Shown: piece by piece, positions 39,937 through 50,392 of the stretch
How positions within the stretch are numbered: position 1 is the stretch's first letter
How the letters are laid out: each line of letters starts with the position of its first letter
Origin: Pelolinea submarina
GTDB lineage: Bacteria > Chloroflexota > Anaerolineae > Anaerolineales > Anaerolineaceae
DNA: 64,000 nt
Direction: 5' to 3'
NCBI RefSeq assembly: GCF_003966975.1
Contig: NZ_AP018437.1
Span: 2,232,001-2,296,000, forward strand
Program-made: the position numbers and the translations under genes
Notes under the pieces: model-generated
Seen by the model: the letters and a program-made list of their open reading frames with translations, nothing else
Told to the model about the DNA's origin: nothing
Databases searched by the model: none

Positions 39937-41631
39937 TTATAAACGGAACAAATCCGTCAGTTGCGTTTTATTAAAACTGTTAATTGCAAAGTGCATCCGC
40001 ATAACCCGTCTGTTGTGGCTCTCAAGTGCCTGGGTGTCGCCTAATGCCTGCGCGAAGATCAGGTTATTAAAACTGATGCCCTCTCCGGGAATATCCAACG
40101 TCTGGGCTTCATCCTGCGAGATTACGATGTATAGCCCGTTGTTCTCCCCGCCTTTATGCAGTTGGCCGGTAGAATGCAGGAAACGCGGGCCAAAACCCAG
40201 CGTGGTTGGCAGATGTGTCGCGCGGGTCAGGCTCTTGCGAAGCTCTTCCAATTTGATCTCATTATCTTCATTGCGTTCGATAAATGCATTCAACGCAATG
40301 TAATCTCCGCTCTTCCCCTGTAGAATAAAATCTTTTAAGTAAGCCTGCGCACTGACGTGTTTATGCGCGGATTCACCATACAGAGCCAGCGTTTCATCCT
40401 GCCACAGAGGCTCGGTAATTTCCAGATCGTCCCCTGCTTTCAATACTCCCAGCATTTGCTTGGCAATATCTTTGCTTTCCTGTACGTTGGGCTGGTTGAA
40501 GGCATTCACACCCATCAGAATGCAAGCAACAGATGTAGCTACTTCCCAACGGTAGAATTCCGCCGCCAAATCATACAGCTCCGGCATACGGCAGGTAAAC
40601 ACAGGTTGGTTTGAAGCGGTCAACTCGGATACGCGCTCGTCAAAATGACCATCTGCGCGCAAATAGACTATTAAACGATCCGTACTGTAGTCTTCCATAG
40701 ACAGCAGGGGTTCTACATCCACCGGCAAGATGCCCTTACCTTCTTTCCCGCTGCTCTCAGCTACTAACTGCTCAATCCACGAACCCATCGATTCAACCGG
40801 TGCGTCCGCCAGTAAAGTCAGCTTGTCGCGGCCGCTGGCATATGCTGCGCCCAGTACAACGCCTAACTGCACGCCGGCATCATTTATGCTGATGGGCATG
40901 CTGGATAGGCTCAAGGACTGCTTCAACAGCTTTTCGCCGTCATATCCAGCTAATACAGCCGGTACCAGCCCGAAAGCGATGAGCGCAGAATAACGCCCGC
41001 CGACGTTCGGATCGGCTTCGAATGCCTTGCGGAATCCCTTTTCGACTGCCAATTTTTGCAATTGAGTATTCGGGTCGCTGATGGCAATGAAATGCTTGCC
41101 GGCACCTTTCGCATCCACCTGGCTGACTTGTTCCCAAAAATAAGCGAAAAGGGTTTTGACCTCAACGGTTGTACCGGATTTACTGCTTACAATGAACAAT
41201 GTTTTGTCAATCGGAATTCGTTTTTGCAGGCTGAGGATCTGTTCCGGAGAAGTGGAATCCAATATGGATAACACCAGGTAATTTTTCTGCTCCTCACCGT
41301 GCGTGGTGATAAATTGACTGTAGACTTCCGGCGCAAGGGAAGAACCACCCATCCCTATTACGACTGCGTGGGTAAAACCTTCCGAAAGCACTTCCTTGAG
41401 CAACTTTTCGGCCTCTTTCACCGTCTGCCCGCCATTTTCAGCCGCGTCCAGCCAACCCAAGCGATGGGCTACTTCTTCCTGGTCGTCCTTATTCTCCGTC
41501 CAGAGTGTAACATCGCGTTGATTAAACCGTTCAACAAAGTTGATTTCTTTCAGTTTTTCCAGCTGTGATTGGATGGCCTTTGCCAGTAAATTGACTCCGG
41601 CCGGGTAAGTGCTTTCGGTTTGTGTTGTCAT
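39937..41631 (-). CDS. pgi: Glucose-6-phosphate isomerase (TalPgi-type, stand-alone)
   Basis: A 564-residue isomerase interconverting glucose-6-phosphate and fructose-6-phosphate. SIS-domain motifs are VIGMGGSSLAPEV, SSKSGTTVEVKTL and PNVGGRYSAL. The N-terminus (LWTENKDDQEEVAHRLGWLD) resembles the isomerase half of bifunctional transaldolase/isomerase proteins, but no transaldolase domain is attached. It is two bases after rpiB and ends the operon tkt-rpiB-pgi. Confidence 0.93.
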   Translation of the reverse strand: MTTQTESTYPAGVNLLAKAIQSQLEKLKEINFVERFNQRDVTLWTENKDDQEEVAHRLGWLDAAENGGQTVKEAEKLLKEVLSEGFTHAVVIGMGGSSLAPEVYSQFITTHGEEQKNYLVLSILDSTSPEQILSLQKRIPIDKTLFIVSSKSGTTVEVKTLFAYFWEQVSQVDAKGAGKHFIAISDPNTQLQKLAVEKGFRKAFEADPNVGGRYSALIAFGLVPAVLAGYDGEKLLKQSLSLSSMPISINDAGVQLGVVLGAAYASGRDKLTLLADAPVESMGSWIEQLVAESSGKEGKGILPVDVEPLLSMEDYSTDRLIVYLRADGHFDERVSELTASNQPVFTCRMPELYDLAAEFYRWEVATSVACILMGVNAFNQPNVQESKDIAKQMLGVLKAGDDLEITEPLWQDETLALYGESAHKHVSAQAYLKDFILQGKSGDYIALNAFIERNEDNEIKLEELRKSLTRATHLPTTLGFGPRFLHSTGQLHKGGENNGLYIVISQDEAQTLDIPGEGISFNNLIFAQALGDTQALESHNRRVMRMHFAINSFNKTQLTDLFRL

Positions 41632-41633
41632 TT

Positions 41634-42086
41634 CTACTTGAAGAATTCCGTTTCAATAGCCTTGAATTTATTAATGCGGTTCTTGTAACGGTCCACATCC
41701 ATCATTGACGCGCCCAGGAAAGCTTTGACGATTTCTTTCGCAAGCGTGGGGCCAACAATCTGGCCGCCCATGCACAGCATGTTCATGTTATCGTGTTCCA
41801 CTCCTTGATGGGCGGAATAGATGTCACTGACCAAACCGGCATAAACACCCTTCATTTTATTGGCGGTGATATTCACACCGATACCCGAACCGCAAATCAC
41901 TACCGCCCGGTCGGCTTCACCGGCGATCAATGCCCGGCCGGCCTTTTCGGCAAAATCGGGGTAATCGACACGGTCAGGTGTATTGGTACCCAAGTCGATA
42001 ACTTCATGACCGGCTTCTTTGATCGCTTCCAGCACGGCTTCCTTGATTGGGAAACCGGCGTGATCGTTTGCAACCGCTATTTTCAT
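41634..42086 (-). CDS. rpiB: Ribose-5-phosphate isomerase B
   Basis: A 150-residue RpiB/LacAB-family isomerase for ribose-5-phosphate and ribulose-5-phosphate. The active-site Cys is in VVICGSGIGVNITANK, with NDHAGFPIKE at the N-terminus and HDNMNMLCMGGQIVG later. It lies between tkt (21 bases) and pgi (two bases) in a pentose-phosphate operon. Confidence 0.95.
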   Translation of the reverse strand: MKIAVANDHAGFPIKEAVLEAIKEAGHEVIDLGTNTPDRVDYPDFAEKAGRALIAGEADRAVVICGSGIGVNITANKMKGVYAGLVSDIYSAHQGVEHDNMNMLCMGGQIVGPTLAKEIVKAFLGASMMDVDRYKNRINKFKAIETEFFK

Positions 42087-42107
42087 TTTCTATTCTCCAA
42101 AAATCAA

Positions 42108-44117
42108 TTAATCAAGTAATTTTTTCGCTGTTTCAACAACTTTTTCGACTGTAAAGCCGAATTCCTTGAAAAGCGTACCGGCAGGAGCGGATGCTCCGAA
42201 ATGATCCAATCCAATGCAGGTACCTTCTGAACCAACCCATCTCTCCCATCCCAAAGTCACGCCGGCTTCCACCGACACACGCTTCTGGATAGCATTCGGC
42301 AATACCGATTTACGATAGTCCTCGGACTGTGCTTCGAAAAGATCCCAACTGGGGAAAGAAACCAGGCGAACAGCTTTGCCTTCTTCGGCCAACTTCTTGC
42401 CGGCTTCAATGATCAGGTTGACTTCCGAACCGCTGGCCATCAGGATAATTTCCGGTGTACCCTTACCCAAGTCTGCCAGGACATAAGCGCCCTTCTGCAA
42501 GCCTTCGGCTGCCGCGAATTCATTTGCGCGGTCGATGGTAGGCAGATTTTGGCGTGTCAGCACCAACGCGGTCGGCCCATGCGTGCGGCTGACGGCCGCT
42601 TTCCAGGCTTCGCGCACTTCGTTGGCGTCGCTGGGACGGATGACGGAAAGGTTGGGCATCGCGCGCAGGGACATGACGTGTTCCACCGGTTGGTGGGTCG
42701 GGCCGTCTTCGCCCAGGCCGATGCTGTCGTGGGTGTAAACCCAGATGGAATGCAAATGGGAAAGCGCGGAAACACGCAGCGCGCCGCGCATGTAATCGGA
42801 GAATACCAGGAAGGTAGCGCCATAAGGAATCAGGCCTTTATGGTAAGCCATACCGTTCACCACCGCGCCCATGCCGTGCTCGCGCACGCCATATTGCAAG
42901 TTGCGTCCGATCGGATTATCCGCTTGGAAAGAGCTGCTGCTGTTAATCCAGGTATTATTGGAGGGCGCCAGGTCGGCCGAACCGCCCATCAATTCCGGCA
43001 ATTTTGCGGCGATCTCATTCAATACCGCGCTGCTGGATTTGCGGGTGGCCGCGCCTTTTGGATCTGCTTCATAGTGCTTCAGGTCTTTGTCCCAATTCTT
43101 GGGCAGTTCCTGTGCAAAACGACGAGTATATTCTTTGGCTAAATCAGAATATTTCTCAGCGTATTTCTTAAAGCTATCGTTCCAGGCTTTTTCAGCAGCC
43201 TGTCCTTTTTCTCTGACTTCCAGGAAGTGCGCTTTTACGTCATCGGAGACATAAAAGGCTTCCTGCGGCCAGCAGAAGTTATTCTTGGCATTCGCCAATT
43301 CTTCTTCTCCTGGCGGCTCGCCATGCGCTTTGGAAGTACCCTGTTTGGTCGGCAAGCCGAAGCCAATAATAGTCGGGCAGATGATCAGAGAAGGCCGTTC
43401 GTCCTTCTTGGCAGCCTGGATGGCCGCGTCGATCTCTTCCACGTCGTTGCCGTCTTTGATTCGCAATACCTGCCAGCCGTACGCTTCAAAGCGTTTGCCG
43501 CGGTCTTCGGTGAAGGCCACGTCCGTTGAACCTTCGATTGAAATATGGTTATCATCGTAAAGGTAGATCAATTTACCCAGCTTCAAGTGGCCGGCTAAAG
43601 AAGCGGCTTCTGAAGCTACGCCTTCCATCAGGTCGCCATCGGTCACAATGGCATAAACATAATGGTCAACAATTTTTTGGTCGTCCTGGTTAAATTCAGC
43701 GGCAAGGTGCGCTTCCGCGATCGCCATGCCGACACCGTTGGAAAAGCCCTGGCCCAATGGGCCTGTGGTGGCATCTACGCCGGGGGTCAATCCGTATTCC
43801 GGGTGACCCGGAGTCAGGCTGCCCCACTGGCGGAAGTTCTTCAGGTCCTCTATTGACACGGCATATCCGGTCAAATGCAGCAGGCTGTACAGCAGCATGG
43901 ATCCATGCCCGCCGGATAAGATGAAACGGTCTCTGTCTGACCAATCCGGATTAGCGGGATTGATTTTTAAATGGCGGGTCCAAATGGTGTATGCCATGGC
44001 AGCGGTACCCATTGGCAGCCCCGGATGCCCGGAATTGGCTTTCTGAACCCCATCCGCTGAAAGAAATCTGATTGTATTAATAGCACGATTTTGCAGGTCT
44101 TGATCGGTCATGCCCAT
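42108..44117 (-). CDS. tkt: Transketolase
   Basis: A 669-residue thiamine-diphosphate enzyme of the non-oxidative pentose phosphate pathway. The N-terminal domain has [24 protein letters not shown] and the TPP/metal motif [20 protein letters not shown] (20 residues). The middle domain has [11 protein letters not shown] and [14 protein letters not shown], and a C-terminal domain completes the normal length. GGAGGAT precedes the ATG. First gene of tkt-rpiB-pgi, on the same strand as copA 72 bases upstream. Confidence 0.96.
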   Translation of the reverse strand: MGMTDQDLQNRAINTIRFLSADGVQKANSGHPGLPMGTAAMAYTIWTRHLKINPANPDWSDRDRFILSGGHGSMLLYSLLHLTGYAVSIEDLKNFRQWGSLTPGHPEYGLTPGVDATTGPLGQGFSNGVGMAIAEAHLAAEFNQDDQKIVDHYVYAIVTDGDLMEGVASEAASLAGHLKLGKLIYLYDDNHISIEGSTDVAFTEDRGKRFEAYGWQVLRIKDGNDVEEIDAAIQAAKKDERPSLIICPTIIGFGLPTKQGTSKAHGEPPGEEELANAKNNFCWPQEAFYVSDDVKAHFLEVREKGQAAEKAWNDSFKKYAEKYSDLAKEYTRRFAQELPKNWDKDLKHYEADPKGAATRKSSSAVLNEIAAKLPELMGGSADLAPSNNTWINSSSSFQADNPIGRNLQYGVREHGMGAVVNGMAYHKGLIPYGATFLVFSDYMRGALRVSALSHLHSIWVYTHDSIGLGEDGPTHQPVEHVMSLRAMPNLSVIRPSDANEVREAWKAAVSRTHGPTALVLTRQNLPTIDRANEFAAAEGLQKGAYVLADLGKGTPEIILMASGSEVNLIIEAGKKLAEEGKAVRLVSFPSWDLFEAQSEDYRKSVLPNAIQKRVSVEAGVTLGWERWVGSEGTCIGLDHFGASAPAGTLFKEFGFTVEKVVETAKKLLD

Positions 44118-44189
44118 CCTCCAATTTTCGAAAATAAATCCAATTCTACCATGCAGGCTTTTTTTCGAAATCTGATTCGGCTATACAAA

Positions 44190-46619
44190 TCAGCCAATCT
44201 TGGCATTCTTCAAACGCAAACTGTTGGTCACCACAAACACGGAGCTGAATGCCATCGCGCTGGCGGCCAACATCGGGTTCAGGTAACCCAGCGCGGCCGC
44301 AGGGATCAAAATTACATTATAGAAAAACGCCCAGAACAGGTTCTGTTTAATCTTCTGGACAGTTTTGCGCGATAACCTAATCGCTTTCACCGCACCATCC
44401 AAGTCGCTGCCCAGCAATGTAATGGGTGCGGAAGCCACGGCGACATCCGTACCGGTGCCGATCGCCAGGCCCACATCGGCCTGCGCCAGTGCCGGGGCGT
44501 CGTTTACACCGTCCCCTACCATGGCGACGATCTTGCCTTCATCCTGTAATTTCTTGATTGTGTCAGCCTTGTCCTGCGGCAGAACTTCTGCAATGAACTG
44601 ATCCAAACCTGCTTGTTTCGCAATAACTTCCGCTGTCTTGGCATTGTCGCCCGTCAACATGATGGTTTTTAATCCAAGCGCGCGTAGATGTTCAATAGCT
44701 TTTTGTGAACTGGCTCTAATGCTGTCTGCTACACCAAACACGCCTAAAACCTTTCCATCCGAAACCGCCACAATGGCCGTTTGGGCTTCCGCTTCAATTT
44801 CAGTTAACACAGTTTGAATGGCTTCGCTGGAAATATCAAGTTCATCCAGCAACCGCCGGCTGCCAACCTGAACCTCATGATCATCGATGATTGCTTGAAC
44901 TCCCACGCCGGCTTTGGCGCTGAATTTTTCAGGAATTACCAGCTGGATAGCGCGATTTCCGGCTTCCGCCACCAACGCTTCTCCCAAAGGGTGTTCGCTG
45001 GCGCTTTCCACACTGGCAGCCAGACGCAGCAGCTCGTTTTCGGTCAGGTCTTTCTGAACAGTAACAATGCGCCGTACTTCCGGTTGACCTTTGGTAATCG
45101 TGCCGGTTTTATCCAGCACAATCGTGTCCACCTTGCCGGCCCGTTCCAACGCATCCGCTGATTTGAACAGAATGCCCATCTCGGCGCCCTTGCCGGTGCC
45201 GACCATCACTGCCGTGGGTGTGGCTAGCCCCATGGCGCATGGGCAGGCGATCACCAGCACGGAAACCGCGTTGATCAGCGCGCGCGTAAAGATATTCACG
45301 TCTGCCGCCGTGGCAAAGCGGGGTACCAAGTAATACCAGACCAGGAAGGTGATTAAAGCCAGCGCCAGCACCACCGGCACGAAGACAGCCGAAACGCTGT
45401 CCGCCAATTTCTGGATGGGCGCCTTGCTGCCCTGGGCTTGTTCGACCAGTTTGACAATCTGCGCCAGCGCGGTCTCTTTGCCGACCTTGGTGGCTTCAAA
45501 GCGAATCATGCCCATTTTGTTGAGTGTTCCCCCAATCACGGTATCGCCGATGCTTTTTTCTACCGGCAGCGACTCTCCGGTCAACATGGATTCATCCACG
45601 CTGGTGCTGCCGTCCAGAATCACACCGTCCACCGCGATCTTTTCTCCCGGCCGTGTGATGACCACGTCGCCGGCTTTGACTTCTTCAACCTTGATTTCAA
45701 CTTCCTGCCCATCGCGGATTACATGCGCGCTCTTGGCTTTCAGGTTGAGCAGTTTCTTGATCGCGTCCGAGGTATGCCCTTTGGCGCGTGCCTCCAGGAA
45801 CTTGCCCAGGCGAATCAATGTGATAATGACCGCTGCAGTTTCAAAATAGACGTGCCCGCTTAGCCATCCCAGCATGATCGGGATGGAATACAGGTAGGCT
45901 ACCGATGAGCCCATTGCCACCAGCACATCCATATTGGCGCTGCCGTTGCGCAGCGATTTGTAGGCGCCTTCATAATATTGCGCGCCGACGATGAACTGTA
46001 CCGGGGTTGCCAGTGCAAATAACAGCCAGTTGAACCAGCTTTGGTGGCCGACAGCCGCCGGAACCAGTCCAAAGTCCCTGCCCATCGAGAGCAGGAATAA
46101 AGGTATCGTGAAGATCAGCCCCAATATCAACAAATTGCGTTGTTTGCGGATTTCTTTTTCTCGTGCCTCGGCTTCCGCGTCTTCGGCTTCGTCTCCCAGG
46201 ATTACTGCCTCAAATCCGGCTTTCTTGATCAAATCGCGGATATTGGCCTGGTTGATCAGCGTAGGGATGTATTGAACCGTGGCTTTTTCGGTGGATAAAT
46301 TGATGGAGACATCCAGAATACCTTCATAACTTTTCAAGGTTCCTTCCAGGCGCTGAGCATCCACGGAATCGGCGATACGCTTGATCACGAACTCCCCTTC
46401 CGCCTGCGCCACGTCATAACCGGCACGCCGGATGCGTGCGATTACGGTATCCAGGTTAGTCTTGCTTGCGTCATACCCGATGGTAGCTTTTTCAGAGGAC
46501 AGGTTTACTACGGTGTCCTGAACCCCATCCACTTTTTTAACATTACGCTCAATGGTCGCAACGCAGTTGGCGCAGGTCATCCCCTTGATCGGTAATATCA
46601 CTTGCTTGGTTTCTGACAT
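44190..46619 (-). CDS. copA: Copper-translocating P-type ATPase
   Basis: An 809-residue P1B-type ATPase that exports Cu(I). The first metal-binding domain has GMTCANC (Cys16 and Cys19). A second HMA-like domain (about 80-142) has lost its CxxC pair and probably cannot bind copper. The transmembrane ion site is [12 protein letters not shown], phosphorylation occurs in DKTGTIT, the nucleotide-site His-Pro is in SEHPLGEA, and the hinge is [10 protein letters not shown]. The C-terminal membrane part ends normally. It follows the copper chaperone gene by 32 bases. Confidence 0.95.
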   Translation of the reverse strand: MSETKQVILPIKGMTCANCVATIERNVKKVDGVQDTVVNLSSEKATIGYDASKTNLDTVIARIRRAGYDVAQAEGEFVIKRIADSVDAQRLEGTLKSYEGILDVSINLSTEKATVQYIPTLINQANIRDLIKKAGFEAVILGDEAEDAEAEAREKEIRKQRNLLILGLIFTIPLFLLSMGRDFGLVPAAVGHQSWFNWLLFALATPVQFIVGAQYYEGAYKSLRNGSANMDVLVAMGSSVAYLYSIPIMLGWLSGHVYFETAAVIITLIRLGKFLEARAKGHTSDAIKKLLNLKAKSAHVIRDGQEVEIKVEEVKAGDVVITRPGEKIAVDGVILDGSTSVDESMLTGESLPVEKSIGDTVIGGTLNKMGMIRFEATKVGKETALAQIVKLVEQAQGSKAPIQKLADSVSAVFVPVVLALALITFLVWYYLVPRFATAADVNIFTRALINAVSVLVIACPCAMGLATPTAVMVGTGKGAEMGILFKSADALERAGKVDTIVLDKTGTITKGQPEVRRIVTVQKDLTENELLRLAASVESASEHPLGEALVAEAGNRAIQLVIPEKFSAKAGVGVQAIIDDHEVQVGSRRLLDELDISSEAIQTVLTEIEAEAQTAIVAVSDGKVLGVFGVADSIRASSQKAIEHLRALGLKTIMLTGDNAKTAEVIAKQAGLDQFIAEVLPQDKADTIKKLQDEGKIVAMVGDGVNDAPALAQADVGLAIGTGTDVAVASAPITLLGSDLDGAVKAIRLSRKTVQKIKQNLFWAFFYNVILIPAAALGYLNPMLAASAMAFSSVFVVTNSLRLKNAKIG

Positions 46620-46651
46620 GTTTCATCCTTGATGAGTCATTGGGTGGCTAT

Positions 46652-46858
46652 TTAATCTTCCGGCGGGTAATTGATTTCCTTGAGTGTATCGGTGATGCTC
46701 TCTACTGTCGCCGGTTGGTCGAATTCGACCACAACTTTCTTCGAATCCAGGTCGCCTTTAACGGATTTCACGCCGTCCATGTCGGCTAATTCCATTTCAA
46801 TTGTGTGGACGCAGTGTTTGCAGTGAATGCTGGGAACGTTAAATTCTTTGGTAGTCAT
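46652..46858 (-). CDS. copZ: Copper chaperone CopZ-like HMA protein
   Basis: A 68-residue heavy-metal-associated domain with the ferredoxin-like fold and the metal-binding motif HCKHC (Cys13, Cys16). It should deliver Cu(I) to CopA, encoded 32 bases downstream. TATAAT lies upstream on the minus strand, followed by GGAG as ribosome site. No CsoR or CueR gene is adjacent. Confidence 0.9.
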   Translation of the reverse strand: MTTKEFNVPSIHCKHCVHTIEMELADMDGVKSVKGDLDSKKVVVEFDQPATVESITDTLKEINYPPED

Positions 46859-46950
46859 GCTTTTTACTCCAATCTGTTTTATTATGATTATTATTATACT
46901 TTTATAACTTATTCTCGGTTAAAACCTTATTAATATTTCATCTATTTCCA

Positions 46951-46978
46951 TTGACAGTCATGGTTAAATCAGTAAGAT
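46951..46978 (+). promoter_or_regulatory. Promoter of the pterin/folate operon
   Basis: TTGACA, 16 bases, TAAGAT ends 11 bases before the ATG at 46990. The leader would be about five bases with no ribosome site. Confidence 0.6.
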
Positions 46979-46989
46979 AAAATTAGATT

Positions 46990-47718
46990 ATGGATAATTT
47001 ACACGGCAAGAGGGTTATTATCACCGGAGCAGCCCGGCGCCTGGGACGCCAATTCGCGCTTACCTGCGCCAAGGCAGGCGCTTCGGTCGTTATCCACCAT
47101 GGACATTCGGCGGAGGAAGCCCGGCAGCTGGCAGGCGAGATTAAAGAACTGGGCGGCTCGGCGGAAATCATCCAAGCTGATCTTTCTAATCCAAGCGAGG
47201 CAATCACAGCTTTTGAGCGCCAATTGGAAGCCGAATCCGGTTGGTATGCGCTAATTAACAACGCGGCCATTTTCGAACCGGTCAAATTCGCGGATACATC
47301 GCTGGCAGTCTGGAACCGTCACATGGACATCAACCTGACCATGCCTTTCCTGTTGAGCCAGTCTTTCGCGCGCAAATTAGGCAAACAGCCCGGCCGTATT
47401 ATCAATATCGTCGACTGGCGTGCTCTGCGCCCCGGCAAGGATCACTTTGCTTATACCATTTCCAAATCCGCACTGGCAGCCATGACCCAATCCCTGGCTG
47501 TTATTTTAGCGCCCCACATTCAGGTGAACGCGCTGGCCCTGGGAGCGATCCTGCCGCCTTCCGACGGCGGCAACGAAGATAAGATTATTGAACCTGTGCC
47601 GGCCGGCCGTTGGGCCAAACTGGAAGAGCTGAACGAAGCCATGCTATTTTTATTAACCGGGCCGGAATACATTACCGGAGAAATCATCCATCTGGACGGC
47701 GGCCGCCACCTGGTATAA
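46990..47718 (+). CDS. SDR oxidoreductase, pteridine reductase-like
   Basis: A 242-residue short-chain dehydrogenase. The nucleotide motif is TGAARRLGR, whose Arg pair is typical of NADPH-dependent pteridine reductases. The catalytic region reads NIVDWRALRPGKDHFAYTISKSAL, with Asp where most SDRs have Ser, followed by Tyr-x3-Lys (shown in pieces: NIVDWRA, YTISK). That Asp-Tyr-Lys set is the hallmark of PTR1/FolM enzymes. It precedes folB and folK, so it most likely reduces dihydrofolate or dihydromonapterin. No classical DHFR is seen in the window. Confidence 0.83.
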   Translation: MDNLHGKRVIITGAARRLGRQFALTCAKAGASVVIHHGHSAEEARQLAGEIKELGGSAEIIQADLSNPSEAITAFERQLEAESGWYALINNAAIFEPVKFADTSLAVWNRHMDINLTMPFLLSQSFARKLGKQPGRIINIVDWRALRPGKDHFAYTISKSALAAMTQSLAVILAPHIQVNALALGAILPPSDGGNEDKIIEPVPAGRWAKLEELNEAMLFLLTGPEYITGEIIHLDGGRHLV

Positions 47719-47752
47719 AGAAGAATAAAATCTGAGAGGAATATTAGGTTTA

Positions 47753-48115
47753 ATGGATAAAATTTTTATTGAAGATCTGTTGATTCGGGGTGTTATCGGT
47801 GTTTCTGAGAGAGAACGCGCCAGTAAACAGGACATTGTCGTCAGTGTGGTTATGTACGCCAACATTCGTAAAGGCGCGGAAACGGACGACATCCAGTACT
47901 GCGTAAATTACCGCACGGTCGCAAAGGCCATTATCGCGCACGTGGAAAGTACTGCCCGCTACACCGTGGAAGCCCTGGCAAACGATATAGCCGCTATCTG
48001 TCTGGATATGCCTGGGGTTGAAAAAGTGGAAGTCAAAGTGGAGAAGCCCGGAGCAGTACGATTCTCCCGTTCCGTTGGCGTAGAGATCACCCGTGAAAAG
48101 CAGGATGGAAAATAA
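47753..48115 (+). CDS. folB: Dihydroneopterin aldolase
   Basis: A 120-residue FolB that cleaves dihydroneopterin to hydroxymethyl-dihydropterin. Family motifs are FIEDLLIRGVIGVSERER, the catalytic VNYRTVAKAI (Tyr) and TVEALANDIAAICL, with a Lys in RPGAVRFSRSVGV-like KPGAVRFSRSVGVEI. GAGAGGA is upstream. It overlaps folK by 11 bases. Confidence 0.93.
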   Translation: MDKIFIEDLLIRGVIGVSERERASKQDIVVSVVMYANIRKGAETDDIQYCVNYRTVAKAIIAHVESTARYTVEALANDIAAICLDMPGVEKVEVKVEKPGAVRFSRSVGVEITREKQDGK

Positions 48116-48572
48116 CCGCGCCATTCTCTTATTAGGATCGAATATCCAGCGCGAAAAGAACATTCGCAGTGCTTTGGATTTCTTTCAGCAGAACACGCAG
48201 ATATTGCGGCGTTCCGCTGTTTGGGAAACCGAAGCGGTCGGCAGCAGCGGGCCGAATTTTTTAAACGTTGCTTTGGAAATAGCCACTGATTTAGAGATTT
48301 CCGCCATCAAATCCGAACTGGTGCAGCCGATCGAAAACCGGCTCGGCCGGGTGCGCACGGCGGACAAGAACGCCCCTCGCACCATCGACGTCGACCTGAT
48401 CATTTTCAACAACCGCGTGCTGGATGAAGGCTTATGGACCAAAGCGTTTATGGCATTGCCAATTGCCGAATTGCTGCCCGCGCTGCCCCACCCGCGAACT
48501 GCGCTGCCTCTTTCCGAAGTGGCTTCCCAATTAAAAAGCTCAGCTTTCGCTGAGCCTTTTGAATTCGTCTAA
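48105..48572 (+). CDS. folK: HPPK (6-hydroxymethyl-dihydropterin pyrophosphokinase)
   Basis: A 155-residue enzyme that pyrophosphorylates hydroxymethyl-dihydropterin. Motifs are LLLGSNIQREKNI, WETEAVG, GPNFLNVALEI and RTIDVDLIIFNN, then LPHPRTA. I use the ATG at 48105. A GTG at 48093 would add four residues. The last twelve codons coincide with an intrinsic terminator hairpin. Confidence 0.93.
   Translation: MENNRAILLLGSNIQREKNIRSALDFFQQNTQILRRSAVWETEAVGSSGPNFLNVALEIATDLEISAIKSELVQPIENRLGRVRTADKNAPRTIDVDLIIFNNRVLDEGLWTKAFMALPIAELLPALPHPRTALPLSEVASQLKSSAFAEPFEFV
48533..48560. terminator. Bidirectional terminator inside the folK 3' end
   Basis: AAAAAGCTCAGC-TTTC-GCTGAGCCTTTT lies within the folK coding sequence, 12 bases before its stop. 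On the minus strand GGCTCAGC-GAAA-GCTGAGC is followed by TTTTT, which suits the convergent folE gene ending at 48582. Confidence 0.82.
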
Positions 48573-48581
48573 TTCTTCAAT

Positions 48582-49235
48582 TTAGAATTCCAGCGGTTTA
48601 GCGCCGCGGGAAATGTTATCCAGGAATTCCATGCGGGTAGCTTCGTTGTTGCGGAAAGCGCCCAGCATGGACGAGGTGGTCATACGGGAGTCGTGTTTGC
48701 GCACCCCGCGGATCATGCCGCATAAATGCACCGCTTCCACTACCACCGCCACTCCGCGCGGCTCCAGCAAGGTATTCAGAAAATCCGCTATTTGACGGGT
48801 CATCCTTTCCTGAATTTGCAGGCGCCTTGAAAACATATCCACAATACGCGGTATCTTGGACAGACCGATCACCTGCCCTTTGGGCATGTAAGCCACATGC
48901 GCGCGCCCGATGAAGGGCAGCATGTGATGCTCGCACAAGCTGTAAAACTCGATATCCCGCACAATGACCATATCATCGTAATTAGCCGTGAAGGTCGCGT
49001 TGTTGACCAGTTTTATCGGATCTGTGCGGTAACCTTCCAAAAGCTCGCCGTAAGCGCGCGCAACCCGTCCGGGTGTTGCCAGCAAACCTTCCCGTTCCGG
49101 ATCCTCGCCGACTGCGCTTAATATTTCCTTGACTGATTTTTCAATAGCCTGAAAATCAATTTCCGAATCACAGAATAATTCAGCGGCTTCGTATACCGGT
49201 GAATCCTCACAATTTTCCAGTTTTTTATCGTTCAT
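48582..49235 (-). CDS. folE: GTP cyclohydrolase I
   Basis: A 217-residue type I GTP cyclohydrolase, the first step from GTP to folate. The zinc ligands are in [18 protein letters not shown] (Cys, His) and [11 protein letters not shown] (Cys), with GKVIGLSK-like [11 protein letters not shown] and [13 protein letters not shown]. It is convergent with folK and has AGGAG before its start and a TATAAT box at 49305-49300 on the minus strand. Confidence 0.96.
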   Translation of the reverse strand: MNDKKLENCEDSPVYEAAELFCDSEIDFQAIEKSVKEILSAVGEDPEREGLLATPGRVARAYGELLEGYRTDPIKLVNNATFTANYDDMVIVRDIEFYSLCEHHMLPFIGRAHVAYMPKGQVIGLSKIPRIVDMFSRRLQIQERMTRQIADFLNTLLEPRGVAVVVEAVHLCGMIRGVRKHDSRMTTSSMLGAFRNNEATRMEFLDNISRGAKPLEF

Positions 49236-49360
49236 TTTTCTCCTAAATTCAACTTCCGCTAAATTCGATGATTTTTAAATGAAATGCTACCTTTTTTATA
49301 TTATAGGATGATTAACATTAATTAAATGGGTTGTAAGAGAGGGACCGATTTGAGCCTGAT

Positions 49361-50386
49361 TCAGACGGCCAATTTATCGTGGGTCAATTCCGCCAGATTT
49401 TCCGCGCCAACTGCGAACATGCACACCCGCAGCTGCCGTTCAAAAATGGCTATGCGCTCATCCAATGCACCTTCCGATTCGGAAACAGCCTGCAGGAAAG
49501 TCCGCGCCATGCCCACCAGGTCCGCGCCCAATGCCAGGCACTTGGCGCCTTCGACCCCATCGCGGATGCCTCCGGAAGCAATCAGCATTGTTTCAGGCAA
49601 AGCAGTATGCACTTCCTGCAGTGCTTGTGCCGTGGGAAGTCCCCAACCTTTGAATGCTGCGGCTGTCTGCCGGCCGATTTCAGTTGGGCTGCGGTGTTTT
49701 TCCACTTCCGACCATGAGGTTCCCCCCGCTCCGGCCACATCGATACCCCGTACGCCAACTTCCACCAGACGCTTGGCAATCTCCGCGCTGATGCCCCAAC
49801 CCACTTCCTTCACTACCACCGGCACAGGTAACTGCTTGCAGACTTGTTCAATTTTTCCCAGCAGCCCTTTGAAGTCGGTATTGCCGTCGTCCATCAGGGC
49901 TTCCTGCAGCGCGTTCAGATGCAGAATTAAGACATCCGCTTCCAGCGTATCCACGGCTGCCCGGCAGTGTTCAATGCTATATGTGTAATTTAATTGAATT
50001 GCGCCCAAATTTGCGAATAGCAGAATATCCGGCGCAATTTCACGTACTTTAAAAGTGTCCATCAATTCCGGTTGTTCGATGCCAACCCGCTGCGAGCCCA
50101 CTCCCATAGCCAAGTGATAGCGCTGCGCAGCCCCGGCCAGACTACGGTTAATCTGCCTGGCTTGCTCCGTCCCGCCGGTCATGGACGAGATCAGCAATGG
50201 AATCTCCAATTTACGTCCGAAGATTTCCGTTGTACAATCGACATCCTTGAAGTTGATATCCGGCAGCGCGTTATGCCGGAAATGGAAGGCTTCCAGTCCG
50301 TTTTTCAGGCTGGATTCCACATCATGATTCAGATTAATACTGATGTGGTCGGCTTTTCGCTTTTGAATGTTGGTATTGTCGGGCAT
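49361..50386 (-). CDS. fni: Type 2 isopentenyl-diphosphate isomerase (FMN-dependent)
   Basis: A 341-residue Idi-2 enzyme that interconverts IPP and DMAPP using reduced FMN. The N-terminus KRKADHISI and the following EIFGRKLEIPLLISSMTGGT are typical. Later motifs are LHLNALQEALMDDG, VVVKEVGWGIS, VAGAGGTSWSEVE and ASGGIRDGVEGAK. An open frame runs 53 codons further upstream across the acpP gene start, but those residues are unlike the family. I place the start at 50386, where a TATACT box lies six bases upstream and no ribosome site exists, so a leaderless message is likely. Confidence 0.93.
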   Translation of the reverse strand: MPDNTNIQKRKADHISINLNHDVESSLKNGLEAFHFRHNALPDINFKDVDCTTEIFGRKLEIPLLISSMTGGTEQARQINRSLAGAAQRYHLAMGVGSQRVGIEQPELMDTFKVREIAPDILLFANLGAIQLNYTYSIEHCRAAVDTLEADVLILHLNALQEALMDDGNTDFKGLLGKIEQVCKQLPVPVVVKEVGWGISAEIAKRLVEVGVRGIDVAGAGGTSWSEVEKHRSPTEIGRQTAAAFKGWGLPTAQALQEVHTALPETMLIASGGIRDGVEGAKCLALGADLVGMARTFLQAVSESEGALDERIAIFERQLRVCMFAVGAENLAELTHDKLAV

Positions 50387-50392
50387 TTTAAA

